Source: Bradyrhizobium sp. AZCC 1610 (lineage in GTDB: Bacteria; Pseudomonadota; Alphaproteobacteria; Rhizobiales; Xanthobacteraceae). From it: a stretch of DNA of 64,000 bases. The DNA is taken from contig NZ_JAZHRR010000001.1 in assembly GCF_036924515.1 (NCBI RefSeq), forward strand, positions 4,745,001 to 4,809,000, read 5' to 3'. Position 1 is the stretch's first letter. Every line of letters starts with the position of its first letter. The notes below the pieces were generated by a model. It saw only the letters and a list, made by a program, of their open reading frames with translations, ran no database searches and had not been told where the DNA came from. The translations under genes were made by a program, and so were the position numbers. This document shows, piece by piece, positions 50,628 to 60,241 of the stretch.

Positions 50628-51390
50628 GGGTATCGTCCTCATCACCGGCGGCAGCCGCGGCATCGGCGCCGCTACCGCCATGCTCTTGGCCGAACAGGGC
50701 CGGCGCGTGGTGATATCAGACATCGCGCCGGAACCGCTGGCTGGAACGCAAGTCGTCCTGTGGCCGGCACCACTCGACGTCGCAAGCGAAAGCGCCGTCG
50801 TCAGCGGCATCGCCGATATCGAGGCCGCGCATGGTCCGATAGTAGGCCTCGTCAACGCTGCCGGCGTCTTCGGCAAGATGCACCGGGTCGAGCGCGTGCG
50901 GATGGATCAATGGGACCGCGAGGTCAATATCGACCTGCGCGGCACGTTTCTGGTCGCCCGCAGCGTCGGCGTGAAGATGGCCGAGCGGCGACATGGCGCG
51001 ATCGTCAATGTCGCCTCCGTTGCCGGCATGACGTCAGGTCCGATCCATGCTTATACCGCCGCGAAAGCGGGCGTCATTCAGATCACGCAGACGCTGGCCG
51101 CCGAATGGGGCCGCAGTGGCGTGCGCGTCAATGCGGTCTCACCCGGGTTCACGCGCACCGTCGCGCTGGAAGCCGGTATCGCCTCGGGTGCGCTGAACAG
51201 GAAATCGCTCGAAAGCCCGACGGCGATGAACCGGCTGGTCGAGCCGATCGAGGTCGCACAGGCCATCGCGTGGCTGCTTTCGCCGCTGAGCAGCGGCGTC
51301 ACCGGAATCAACTTGCCCGTCGACGCTGGATATATTGCAGGCACCACCTGGGCCGCCTATGGCGGCCTGCCCGAAGTACCAGGCGCGTAA
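50617..51390 (+). CDS. SDR-family dehydrogenase (FabG-like)
   Basis: 257 residues whose start lies 11 bases inside the end of the TetR gene. NAD(P) binding is ITGGSRGIGAATAML; also LVNAAGVFGKM, the catalytic serine in AIVNVASVAGMT and Y-x-x-x-K in HAYTAAKAGVI. It would interconvert a secondary alcohol and ketone. Directly before the monooxygenase, it could make the ketone that enzyme oxidises. Confidence 0.9.
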   Translation: MTAEGIVLITGGSRGIGAATAMLLAEQGRRVVISDIAPEPLAGTQVVLWPAPLDVASESAVVSGIADIEAAHGPIVGLVNAAGVFGKMHRVERVRMDQWDREVNIDLRGTFLVARSVGVKMAERRHGAIVNVASVAGMTSGPIHAYTAAKAGVIQITQTLAAEWGRSGVRVNAVSPGFTRTVALEAGIASGALNRKSLESPTAMNRLVEPIEVAQAIAWLLSPLSSGVTGINLPVDAGYIAGTTWAAYGGLPEVPGA

Positions 51391-51404
51391 TCGAGGACAC
51401 CAGC

Positions 51405-53315
51405 ATGAATATCGAGCTGCCGCGCAAGAAACTCGATCTGTCATCGGCGATTGCCGAGGGCGATATCCGGGTGTTGCTGATGGTACTGGTCCACATGACC
51501 GGCGACGAGCGTTGGCTGGAGCCGCCCTACAAGCCGAAGCGCGACGTCCGCCTGATTCCGGATCCGCAAGCTGGTCTTCCTCCAGAAATCCAGGCTGAAA
51601 TCCGTGCCGCGGTGCTGGAGCTTTTCGCGAAGGGCGAGCCCAAGCCGGTCATATCGGACCCCGGTGACGAATTGATGCTGAAGATGATGCGCGCGACGCT
51701 CGGTGAAAACGTCACGCCGGAATATGCGCCGCTGATGCGCGAGGAAATGGGCTTCATCCCCCGGGAGGCGCGCTGGACCAAACCGCCATCGAGCGAGAAG
51801 CTGGCGCAGCAGCACGTGCTGATCGTTGGCGCCGGCGTCTGCGCTATCGCGCTGGGCGTTGCGCTTGGCCGGCTCGGCATTCCCTATACCATCGTCGAGA
51901 AAAACGACGAACTCGGCGGCACCTGGTATGTCAACCGCTATCCTGGCTGCGGCGTCGATACGCCGAACCATTCGTATTCGTTCTCGTTCGGCCGGCGCAA
52001 TCCGTGGACCCGCTATTTCGCCCAGCGCCAGGAATTGCTCGACTACCTCAAAAAGGTCGCGCTCGAACACGACATTCGAAAGCATCTCCGGCTCAATACG
52101 GAACTGACGTCGTCGTGCTGGGACGAGAACAAGCGGCGCTGGATCTCCACATTGAAGACCGCCAATGGCGAGGAGATCTTTGAATCGACCACGCTGGTCA
52201 GCGCGATCGGCCAGCTCAACGACCCGCACCCTGCGCATTTCAAGGGCGAGGAAGATTTCAAAGGCCTGACGCTGCACTCCGCTTTGTGGTCCGACGACGT
52301 CAAGATCGACGGCAAGCATGTCGCCGTCATCGGCACCGGCGCGACCGCCATGCAACTGGTGCCATCGATCGCGGACCGGGTCGCCTCGGTCACCGTCTAT
52401 CAGCGGACCGCGCAATGGGTGCGTCCGGTCGCAGGTTATTCCGATCCCATCACCGAGGGCGCGCAATGGCTTCTCGCGCACCTGCCGTTTTATGTGCAGT
52501 GGTATCGCTTCAACATGTTCTGGCGCTACGGCGACGGCCTATTGCCGTTCCTGCGCAAGGATCCCGACTGGCCGCATCCCGAGCGCGCCGTGAACAAGGG
52601 CAATGACCGGCATCGTGAGGAACTGACGGATTTCATCCTGTCCGAATTGAGGGATCGTCCCGACCTGATCGAGAAATGCGTGCCGACCTATCCGCCCTAT
52701 GGCAAGCGCATCCTGCTCGATAACAACTGGTTCAAGACGCTGACGAAGCCGAATGTCGAACTGGTCACCGACAAGATCGGCCATTTCGCGCGCGACGGCA
52801 TCGTCGCCTCCGACGGCAAGTTGCGGCCTGCCGATACCATCGTCATCTCAACCGGCTTCAAAGTCACGGAAATGGCCGCTCGCCTCAACATCACCGGACG
52901 CGGCGGCAAGAATCTCAGGACGGCCTGGGCCAACGATAACCCGACAGCCTATCTCGGCCTCACCGTACCGGACTTTCCGAATCTCTTCGTGATGCTCGGT
53001 CCGAATTCAGGTCCCGCGCACGGCGGCAGCGTGATCTTCCAGTCGGAATGCCAGAGCAGGTACATCTCGGCTTGCCTCGTCGAAATGATCGAGCAAGACA
53101 TCGCCGCGATCGATGCTCGCCCCGAGGTGCACGATCAATACATCAGACAAGTTGATGCCGAACATGAGCAGTTGATCTGGACTCACCCAGGCATGACTAC
53201 GTATTACCGCAACAACCAAGGCCGGGTATTTTCGGCGATGCCATGGCGGTTCGTGGATTACTGGGCGATGACTCACGACCCCGACCTACGGGACTACCAT
53301 CAGACAAAGCTCTGA
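51405..53315 (+). CDS. Flavin monooxygenase of Baeyer-Villiger type
   Basis: 636 residues from ATG 51405. An N-terminal extension of about 135 residues precedes the FAD fold, as in 4-hydroxyacetophenone monooxygenase. FAD binding is VLIVGAGVCAIALG (about 138-151) with GGTWYVNRYPGCGVD (from 171). The Baeyer-Villiger fingerprint FxGxxxHxxxW is present as FKGLTLHSALW at 285-295. NADP binding is VAVIGTGATAMQ (about 307-318). Such enzymes insert oxygen next to a ketone to give an ester or lactone. Last of the co-directional genes, 14 bases after the SDR. Confidence 0.9.
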   Translation: MNIELPRKKLDLSSAIAEGDIRVLLMVLVHMTGDERWLEPPYKPKRDVRLIPDPQAGLPPEIQAEIRAAVLELFAKGEPKPVISDPGDELMLKMMRATLGENVTPEYAPLMREEMGFIPREARWTKPPSSEKLAQQHVLIVGAGVCAIALGVALGRLGIPYTIVEKNDELGGTWYVNRYPGCGVDTPNHSYSFSFGRRNPWTRYFAQRQELLDYLKKVALEHDIRKHLRLNTELTSSCWDENKRRWISTLKTANGEEIFESTTLVSAIGQLNDPHPAHFKGEEDFKGLTLHSALWSDDVKIDGKHVAVIGTGATAMQLVPSIADRVASVTVYQRTAQWVRPVAGYSDPITEGAQWLLAHLPFYVQWYRFNMFWRYGDGLLPFLRKDPDWPHPERAVNKGNDRHREELTDFILSELRDRPDLIEKCVPTYPPYGKRILLDNNWFKTLTKPNVELVTDKIGHFARDGIVASDGKLRPADTIVISTGFKVTEMAARLNITGRGGKNLRTAWANDNPTAYLGLTVPDFPNLFVMLGPNSGPAHGGSVIFQSECQSRYISACLVEMIEQDIAAIDARPEVHDQYIRQVDAEHEQLIWTHPGMTTYYRNNQGRVFSAMPWRFVDYWAMTHDPDLRDYHQTKL

Positions 53316-53857
53316 CAATGTTCCCGGGAACCGGTCGCACAACTTGCTGTTGGGGACGGCTTGACACCGGCCGGCATCTGCCGCAGCATTTCACTGCTGC
53401 ACCTGTTGAAGTCACGGAGCGGGTGGCTCCCCGCTTCGCAGGCATTGGCGCCCCGGTGAGATGATCGAGGCGTCACGCAGCGGAAGCGGACGAAAGTCCG
53501 TCGGCTAACTCTTGAGGAGGAGCATGACGCCACCGGATCAGTCTGGTGACCTTGCTCATCGCAAGGTCCAGGTGCGGTCGAGGTCATAAGCAGCTGCCAG
53601 CCTCGTTGCGCCTTCAACAATTCGAACCTATCCGCGGGACTGGAGCGCCAAGGCCAAGCGCTGCCGGATCCTGAGATCATACTGGTGTCTACCAGAAATC
53701 CTTCGCCTAAAACGAAGATGTCGGGCCCCGCGATGCTCTCATGCACCGGGGCCCATTCGTTTTTGGAATATCAAAAGCTTTGGAATATCAAACCGCGCCG
53801 CATGGTTCCATGCTCTGTTCGGATCGAGATACTGATCTGGTCGAACAAGGACATGCC
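53316..53857 (+). other. Intergenic region with a possible 21-codon ORF
   Basis: No large gene. A short frame at 53524-53589 (MTPPDQSGDLAHRKVQVRSR plus one residue) is preceded by a strong GAGGAGG ribosome binding site 4 bases upstream. Within it GACCTTGC and GCAAGGTC form a perfect 8-base hairpin. It could be a leader peptide or a remnant; nothing proves translation. A weak GC palindrome surrounds 53490-53505. Confidence 0.3.
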
Positions 53858-54487
53858 ATGGATAGAGCGCGCGTACGAATTTATACCGATTACAAAAGCC
53901 CTTATGCGTTCGTCGCCAACAAACGGTTGTTCGAACTCGAGGACATCCATGGCGTCGAACTCGAATGGCTGCCATACACACTGCGCATCCCCGAATTCAT
54001 GGGCACGGTGGAGGAGCGCACGCCGCATTTCTGGCGCAAGGTGCGCTACGCCTATATGGACGCGCGCCGCTATGCCAATGCGCAGGGCCTCACCATGAAG
54101 GGGCCGCGGCGCATCTATGACGCCTTCTATTCCAGCGCCGGCATGCTGTTCGCACAGCGCCATGGCCTGTTCCGGCCCTATCACGACACGGTATTCCGTC
54201 GCTTCTGGAGTCATGATCTTGAAATCGACGAACTGTCGGACATTTCGGGCGTGATCACCTCGATCGGTGGATCGGCCGAGGCGTTCGAGGCTTACGTCCA
54301 CGGTCCTGCGCGGGTCGAGCACGACCGCATCATCGATGAAGCGGAAGCGCTCGGTGTGTTCGGCGTGCCGACTATGGTCTTCAACGGCGAATTATTCTGG
54401 GGCGGCGATCGAATCGACATGTTGATCGAGCGCATCAGGAATCCGGAATCGATCGCAACCGCGCTGGGCAGCCGCCACCGCAAATGA
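53858..54487 (+). CDS. DsbA-family isomerase (2-hydroxychromene-2-carboxylate isomerase-like)
   Basis: 209 residues from ATG 53858, AAGGA upstream. The start RVRIYTDYKSPYAFVANKRL has S14-P15 where DsbA has its CxxC, as in kappa-class GST-like isomerases (DFxSPY). Other marks are the helical insert WRKVRYAYMDARRYANAQGL and the cis-proline segment GVFGVPTMVFNGELFWGGDR. These enzymes use glutathione to isomerise ring-cleavage intermediates. The glutathione S-transferase gene next door fits. Confidence 0.85.
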   Translation: MDRARVRIYTDYKSPYAFVANKRLFELEDIHGVELEWLPYTLRIPEFMGTVEERTPHFWRKVRYAYMDARRYANAQGLTMKGPRRIYDAFYSSAGMLFAQRHGLFRPYHDTVFRRFWSHDLEIDELSDISGVITSIGGSAEAFEAYVHGPARVEHDRIIDEAEALGVFGVPTMVFNGELFWGGDRIDMLIERIRNPESIATALGSRHRK

Positions 54488-54506
54488 GGCCGCCTCATGC
54501 TTTTAG

Positions 54507-55517
54507 CTAGCCGCTGGCCAAATGCTGCCAACACCCGGTGCGCTCCAGCACCGGCCGCAACGCCGCCCTGCTCTCCGTATCCAGCGCTGCAAACTTGTCG
54601 CGAAGCTGCTGCAGGCACTTCACCTGATATTTGAATGGCGCCAGCGCATAAGGCAGGCCCCAAACATTGATCTCCAGCCGCTCGAGGCCTTTGGCAAAGG
54701 CTTCCGCATTGGCGACAAGGAACGGCAGATAGAGTTCGCCGGCAATTCTCAATAGCGCCTCGGCCATGCCACCAAGCGCTTGTTCGCGTGGATACCACTC
54801 GCCTTCCACCCCCGATACATCGTCCAGCCGCCGCACCCAGTGATCGGTGAACGGCGCTTTCGCGCGCATGATCAGCATCGGCGTCGGGTCGGTCGCCATC
54901 TCGCTGAGTTGGCCGAACCAGGCGAAATCGGCGAGCGACGGCCGGCTGCCGAACAGATAATTAGTCATGCCGACATACGGCTCGAACGCCGCCAGTATCC
55001 GCAAGTAACTCTCTTCCAGCAGCGGCTTGTTTTCCGCTGTCGCGCCGAGAATGACCATGCGCGAAATCTGCCGCTGGCGGAATTGCTCGATCTCTTCCGG
55101 ACTGCCGGTCTGGGCCTCCGACACCGACCACTCCTCGCCGGCCCAGCGCGAGACATAGGCCTGATCTTCCGGATCCCACCAGCGATAGAGAAATAGCGGC
55201 TTCACCGCCCATTCGTCGGCGAGGTCTTCCAGGAGATCGCAGATAAACGCGACGGCCTTGTCATCGGGAATGACGGAGCGTTCCTTGTGACGGCTCTCCA
55301 GGTCGTAAGCCAGCGTCGTGGTCTCGCCGCGGTAGGTCCCGTCAGGATACTGCAGCACCGGAATCAGATTGGGCCGCAAATGCTCGGTCGCCTTGCGCAG
55401 CGCCTTGGTCATGATGACCCAATCGAACGGAATCCTCCGGTAGCGCAACAGCGCGCGCAACTTGATGGCGTAGGGCGACGCGGTTGAGCCGATCAGCCGG
55501 TAGCGTCCTTCGGTCAT
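54507..55517 (-). CDS. Glutathione S-transferase-like protein with long C-terminus
   Basis: 336 residues from ATG 55517 (GAGGTGA ribosome binding site). The thioredoxin-like half reads YRLIGSTASPYAIKLRALLR, then LIPVLQYPDGTYRGETTTLA. The all-helical half is unusually long (MTNYLFGSRPSLADFAWFGQ, then another 110 residues), about 100 longer than a classical GST. It may conjugate or isomerise a catabolic intermediate with glutathione. Tail to tail with the DsbA-family isomerase. Confidence 0.82.
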   Translation of the reverse strand: MTEGRYRLIGSTASPYAIKLRALLRYRRIPFDWVIMTKALRKATEHLRPNLIPVLQYPDGTYRGETTTLAYDLESRHKERSVIPDDKAVAFICDLLEDLADEWAVKPLFLYRWWDPEDQAYVSRWAGEEWSVSEAQTGSPEEIEQFRQRQISRMVILGATAENKPLLEESYLRILAAFEPYVGMTNYLFGSRPSLADFAWFGQLSEMATDPTPMLIMRAKAPFTDHWVRRLDDVSGVEGEWYPREQALGGMAEALLRIAGELYLPFLVANAEAFAKGLERLEINVWGLPYALAPFKYQVKCLQQLRDKFAALDTESRAALRPVLERTGCWQHLASG

Positions 55518-55680
55518 GGCATTCACCTCGTCCCGTGCCATAGCGCATTCGAATTTCACCCGCCAGACCTGCAATAACGCCTGCGGTACTCGCCTTGCGG
55601 CACCGCGAAATTTGCCGCTATCCTGCCGGCTAATGATCCGGCCCCGCCCCGGCCCAATAATTCAACCGTAGAGAAACGCC

Positions 55681-56475
55681 ATGAACCCTCCCGTCAGTTC
55701 GCCCGCCGTCAAGGTCGTAAAATCGGTCCGCGAACAGGTGAGCGCGGAGGAATGGCAGGCGCGGGTCGATCTCGCGGCCTGCTACCGTCTCACTGCGATG
55801 TACGGGATGACCGAGATGGTCGCCAACCACATCTCCTGCCGCGTGCCGGGAACAACCGGCCAGTTCCTGATCAATCCTTACGGGATGCTCTACGAGGAGA
55901 TCGACGCTTCCAGCCTGATCAAGGTCGATGTCGAGGGCAACACGCTGTTCAACGCCTCCGACTATGACGTCAACGTCGCCGGCTTTGTCATTCACAGCGC
56001 CATCCACATGGCCAAGCATGACATGGATTGCGTGGCGCATACGCACACGCCGGCCGGCATGGCCGTCTCGGCGATGGCGTGCGGGCTGCTGCCGCTGGCA
56101 CAGACCTCGATGCGGTTTCTCCACATCGCCTATCACGATTTCGAAGGCATCGCCGACAATGTCGACGAGCGCGAGCGGCTGGTGAGAGACCTCGGTGACA
56201 ACGAAGCCATGATCCTGCGCAATCACGGCCTGCTCGTCGTCGGCCGTACCGTGCCGGCAGCCTTCAATGTGCTGTTCCGTCTCGAACGCGCCTGCCAGGT
56301 GCAGGTCATGGCATTGTCCTGCAACACCAAGTTGATCTATCCGCCGAAAGCTATCCTCGAAGACACCTATGAGCGGATGCAGCCGAAACCCGGCCGGGGC
56401 GCCCGTAACGGCGACCTCGCCTGGCCGGCGCTGCTGCGCAAGCTCGACCGGACTGATCCGTCTTATCGAGACTGA
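55681..56475 (+). CDS. Class II aldolase/adducin-family protein
   Basis: 264 residues. Zinc ligands of the family are H120 and H122 in CVAHTHTPAG and a later histidine in MILRNHGLLVVGRT. The N-terminal part (GMTEMVANHISCRVPGTTGQ, FLINPYGMLYEEIDASSLIK) is typical. Members cleave sugar phosphates or decarboxylate small hydroxy acids. This longer adducin-like branch is mostly uncharacterised. Single gene. Confidence 0.85.
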   Translation: MNPPVSSPAVKVVKSVREQVSAEEWQARVDLAACYRLTAMYGMTEMVANHISCRVPGTTGQFLINPYGMLYEEIDASSLIKVDVEGNTLFNASDYDVNVAGFVIHSAIHMAKHDMDCVAHTHTPAGMAVSAMACGLLPLAQTSMRFLHIAYHDFEGIADNVDERERLVRDLGDNEAMILRNHGLLVVGRTVPAAFNVLFRLERACQVQVMALSCNTKLIYPPKAILEDTYERMQPKPGRGARNGDLAWPALLRKLDRTDPSYRD

Positions 56476-56605
56476 AAGTTCATCCGTTCGTCAGGCGTAC
56501 CGCCTCCGCACGATCTTTGGGCGGAGCCTGCCTCTAATTTGATCGTACATACCGTCGCCAAATCGCCGATGCTGATGTCAGGCGTTGCGACGGCGGGTGC
56601 GTCCG

Positions 56606-57547
56606 ATGAAGACATTCATTCGCGTGGTTGAATTATGGGTGCCCGACCGAACCCGCACGCGCCTGGAGTTCGGCGGCTGTCTTGGCAGCGAAGAGTATTC
56701 GGAGTTCAAGGCCGTCAGTGAAAACGCGCTGTTCGCCTATGACGAAGGCTTGCCGGGCAAGGCGTGGGCCAGCGGTCATCCCGTTATTCTCACGGAGTTC
56801 GCAAACTCCTACTTCAAGCGCACGGACGAGGCGATCGAAGCCGGATTGACCTGCGGCGTGGCGCTGCCGGTTTTTGCTGGCGAATTCCTGATGGCCGTGA
56901 TGGTGCTGTTCTGCGGCGACGACGAAAAGCACGTCGGCGCCATCGAACTCTGGCACAATGATCCGGATAAATCCCACGAGATGGGTCTGGTCGACGGCTA
57001 TTACGGCACCGCCGACATGTTTGAATTCAATTCCCGGCACACCAAGTTCCCGCGCGGATTTGGCCTGCCCGGCCGTGCTTGGAAGGCCGGCATGCCGCTC
57101 ATCGTCAAGGATTTGCACAACGCCAGGAGCTTCCTGCGCTGGGAGGAAGCGAGCGAAATCGGAATCAACTGCGGCGTCGGCATTCCCTACACCACGCCCT
57201 CGGATCAGACCTGGGTCATGACCTTCCTGTCCGCGCAGGCAACGCCGATCGCCAGACGCTTTGAGATTTGGGTCCCGAACCCGTCGCGAACGGAACTGGT
57301 GTTTCAGTCCGGCGATTGCAGCAAGAATGCCGATCTGACCTCGCTTTATGCGTCAAAGACGATACGCAAAGGCGAAGGCAGCATCGGCGGCGCCTGGGCC
57401 ACGGGCATGCCCGCCATCAACGAGCATCTGAAGGTCGATGAATCGATCGCGGCGCAGCAGGCGCGCGCGGCTGGCATGAACCAGATCGTTGTGCTGCCAG
57501 TGATCGAAAACGCCCTGCTCAAGGCAGTTACTGCCTGGTACCTCTAA
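56606..57547 (+). CDS. Double-GAF-domain protein
   Basis: 313 residues from ATG 56606. Two GAF-like units can be seen. The first has GLPGKAWASGHPVILTEFAN and CGVALPVFAGEFLMAVMVLF. The second has GLPGRAWKAGMPLIVKDLHN and INCGVGIPYTTPSDQTWVMT. A partial third follows (GSIGGAWATGMPAI). No kinase, cyclase or DNA-binding part is attached, so it probably binds a ligand and acts on a partner. Confidence 0.75.
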   Translation: MKTFIRVVELWVPDRTRTRLEFGGCLGSEEYSEFKAVSENALFAYDEGLPGKAWASGHPVILTEFANSYFKRTDEAIEAGLTCGVALPVFAGEFLMAVMVLFCGDDEKHVGAIELWHNDPDKSHEMGLVDGYYGTADMFEFNSRHTKFPRGFGLPGRAWKAGMPLIVKDLHNARSFLRWEEASEIGINCGVGIPYTTPSDQTWVMTFLSAQATPIARRFEIWVPNPSRTELVFQSGDCSKNADLTSLYASKTIRKGEGSIGGAWATGMPAINEHLKVDESIAAQQARAAGMNQIVVLPVIENALLKAVTAWYL

Positions 57548-57724
57548 ACGGCCGGCGCGGCATATCGGCCCGCCTTGCGGCCGTGATGACTATGCAGTTG
57601 CGAGGACAGAAGGCGTCGCCACTTGTTGAACTCGGGACTTGCCGCAAGCGCGGCCACCAAGTCGCCATCCATGACGCCTTGTGCTCCGCGACCGCACTAT
57701 TGTCGCTATCGGACGCGAGCGTGG

Positions 57725-58158
57725 TCACGCTAAGGTTGGCTTCACCGCATCGACGAAGCTGGTGTCGATGAACGCTGAGAAATCCGGCAGCCGCTTGATC
57801 TGCTTCAGCGCCAGCATGTGGTCGGCATAGATTTTCGACTGCTCGATCTGCTTTGCTTCGAGCCGCCATGTCAGTTCGACATTGGGGGACGGAAGCTTCG
57901 ATCGCCTCCTTTTTCCGGCCGAGCTTGTTGGACGCCATCGCGACCATTGCGTCCTTCGAGGCAAAATCCGTCGCCGTCTGATGAATGCCGAGCATCACCC
58001 GGACGAGGCCGGGCTTTTCGGCGATCACGTCGCGATGGATACCGAACACCATGTTCAACGACCCCATCGCTGTTGAGTACGGATCCTTGATCGCAGCAAT
58101 CCCTGCGTCCTTCTTCGCAATGATCGCCGGTCCCCGCTTGCCGGGGTGCGTTGAAAAT
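57725..58158 (-). pseudogene. ABC transporter periplasmic binding protein, C-terminal remnant
   Basis: The minus strand reads GKRGPAIIAKKDAGIAAIKD, PYSTAMGSLNMVFGIHRDVI and FASKDAMVAMASNKLGRKKE in one frame up to about 57885. It then needs a shift to continue NVELTWRLEAKQIEQSKIYA, ending IDTSFVDAVKPTLA before a stop at 57725. The shift lies at a run of five G/C bases (57877-57881). The N-terminal two-thirds and the signal peptide are missing. It resembles NitT/TauT-type binding proteins. Confidence 0.7.
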
Positions 58159-58180
58159 GGGCGTGACTAAGCCGAACTGA

Positions 58181-59338
58181 TCACGAAACAGGCGGTTTAC
58201 GCACCGTCCTGAAGAAATCCCGCACCTCCCGCACGAACAGGTCCGGCTGCTCGAACGCAGCGAAATGACCGCCCTTCGGCATTTCGCTCCAGTGCTGGAT
58301 GTTCGTGTAGCTCTCTTCCATCCACTTTCGCACCGGCGTAACGATCTCCTTGGGGAAGACGGCGACGCCCGTCGGTATCGTCACCCTGAACGGCGTGCGA
58401 CGCTTGGGCCCGAAACTCTCCCAGTACAGGCGAGCCGACGAGGCGGCGGTCGCCGTCACCCAATAGAGCATGACGTTGTCGAGAAGTTCATCGCGGCCGA
58501 GGATGTTCTCCGGGTGACCGTCGCAATCGGTCCAGGCCCAGAACTTTTCCAGAATCCACGCGGCCTGCCCGCTCGGCGAATCCGTCAAGCCGTAACCGAG
58601 TGTCTGTGGCCGGGTCGATTGCTGCTTGGAGTATCAGGAATCCCAATCGGTGTAATACTGAACGGCGTTCAGGGCGCGGGCTTCCTCTGAAGTCGGCTGC
58701 CCTTCCACGTTGGGCCGCGTCGACATTGCCAGCGTGATGTGAATGCCAGCGCAATGTTCGGCGTCCCGCGCGCCGATCGCGGTCGTGATCGCCGACCCCC
58801 AGTCTCCGCCCTGCGCACCATAGCGCGAATATCCGAGGCGATCCATCAACACCGCCCAGCTTGACGCGATGCGACCGACGCCCCAGCCGGTTGTCTTCGG
58901 CTTCTCAGAAAAGCCGAAACCGGGCAATGACGGACAAACGACGTGAAACGCGTCGGCGGCGTTGCCGCCGTGCGCGGTCGGATCGGTCAAAGGCTCGATC
59001 ACCTTGTGAAACTCGACCACCGAACCCGGCCAACCATGCGTGATGACCAGCGGCATCGCCTCCGGGTGCGGCGAACGGACGTGCAGGAAATGAATGTCGA
59101 GCCCGTCGATCTCGGTGGTGAACTGCGCAAAGCGATTGAGCCGCGCCTCGCGCCCGCGCCAATCGTACTCTTGCGCCCAATAGCGGCAGATGTCCTTGAT
59201 CCATTTGAGTGGTGCGCCCTGGCTCCAGTCCTCGACCAGTTCGGCTTCCGGCCAGCGCGTGTTGCGCAGCCGCGATCTGAGATCGTCGAGCATGTCGTCG
59301 CCGATCGAAATGCGATAGGGTTTGATTTCAGCGCTCAT
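58181..59338 (-). pseudogene. Epoxide hydrolase interrupted by one in-frame stop
   Basis: A 385-codon alpha/beta hydrolase with EHN domain, broken only by TGA at 58636-58634. Before the stop come ITHGWPGSVVEFHKVIEPLT (oxyanion HGWP at 101) and the nucleophile D179 in GAQGGDWGSAI. After it the same frame continues YSKQQSTRPQTLGYGLTDSP and ends with the catalytic histidine region MPKGGHFAAFEQPDLF. Relatives read DSGYSKQQ here, so GGA probably became TGA. The upstream part alone lacks the acid and histidine, so it should be inactive unless the stop is read through. Confidence 0.82.
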
Positions 59339-59815
59339 GAGAGACCCTTTCGTACCTCAGCCGAAGCTGCCGGGACCGACTTCACGAGCAGAAATCATCG
59401 CCGCACACGAAGCTGATATCAAGGGCCTGAGAGGTCGGCGATAGGTTCAATCGCAGACCTGCAAGCACGTTTGTCATAACTTCTGGCCTGGGAGATCTCC
59501 GCCGGCCGGCGGCAAGGTCGAGAATGGCCATCAGCTCGCCACGTAGGATGGCGTGGCTCTCGCCTCGCTTATCACCGGGGGCATTGAGCAGCCATGGATT
59601 CGACCTTCTGAAGAGCTAAGTGCCATAGCGAACACCGAACTACCTTTGAAGTGCCTTATTCTGCATAGGCAGCCGCTAGCGTAGCAGCTAGTATTTGAAC
59701 ATCTGGGAAGGAAATTCGCGGCCTCGTCGGCATCTCGGGACCGCTTGAGCAGTCCATCACGCCCAGCGAACGCGGTGGATCAGCATCCACCCCTCGTGCC
59801 GCTGAAATAGCAGCT
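59339..59815. other. Intergenic region, no gene recognised
   Basis: No frame with a family feature or good ribosome binding site, and no clear terminator or repeat. It separates the epoxide hydrolase start from the receiver gene. Confidence 0.45.
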
Positions 59816-60232
59816 ATGAAACCCACCTCGAGCCCTCATAGCCTACCAACATCTGGATCGTCGGAACTGAAAGGTGCGCGTATTCTGCTAGTGGAGGATT
59901 CCTGGCACGTCGGCAACGCCATCAAACGTCTGCTTCGTGCACTGGGCGCGGACGTGGCCGGTCCGGCTGCCACCATAGCTGACTCCGAGCGCCTAATTGC
60001 CGAGCGCAAGCCCGACGTGGCCATCGTCGACATCAATTTGCGGGATGGCGAGCGGGCTAACCCGTTGCTTGATCGGCTCCAGGAAGAAGGCATTCCGGTC
60101 ATCGTCATGACGGGCTACACGGAAGTTTCTCTTCAACCTGGAAAGGTCGAAGCCATTCTGCAAAAGCCCGTCAGCGTCGAGCAGTTTTTGGCGATCTTGC
60201 GCCCGATCGTTGCTCGGCTGCCGGATCGATGA
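59816..60232 (+). CDS. Single-domain response regulator (receiver only)
   Basis: 138 residues: a polar 18-residue start, then a complete receiver (ARILLVEDSWHVGNAIKRLL; phosphorylation site D72 in VAIVDINLRDGE; K117 in ILQKPVS). No output domain, so it passes phosphate on or binds a partner. It faces the HWE-kinase gene, tail to tail with a 9-base gap, suggesting a functional pair. Confidence 0.88.
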   Translation: MKPTSSPHSLPTSGSSELKGARILLVEDSWHVGNAIKRLLRALGADVAGPAATIADSERLIAERKPDVAIVDINLRDGERANPLLDRLQEEGIPVIVMTGYTEVSLQPGKVEAILQKPVSVEQFLAILRPIVARLPDR

Positions 60233-60241
60233 GAGATCCTC

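Noticed and set aside
50760..51404. Upstream extension of the monooxygenase frame
   Set aside because: Overlaps the SDR gene in another frame and is arginine-rich; the ATG at 51405 gives the expected N-terminal extension of this enzyme type.
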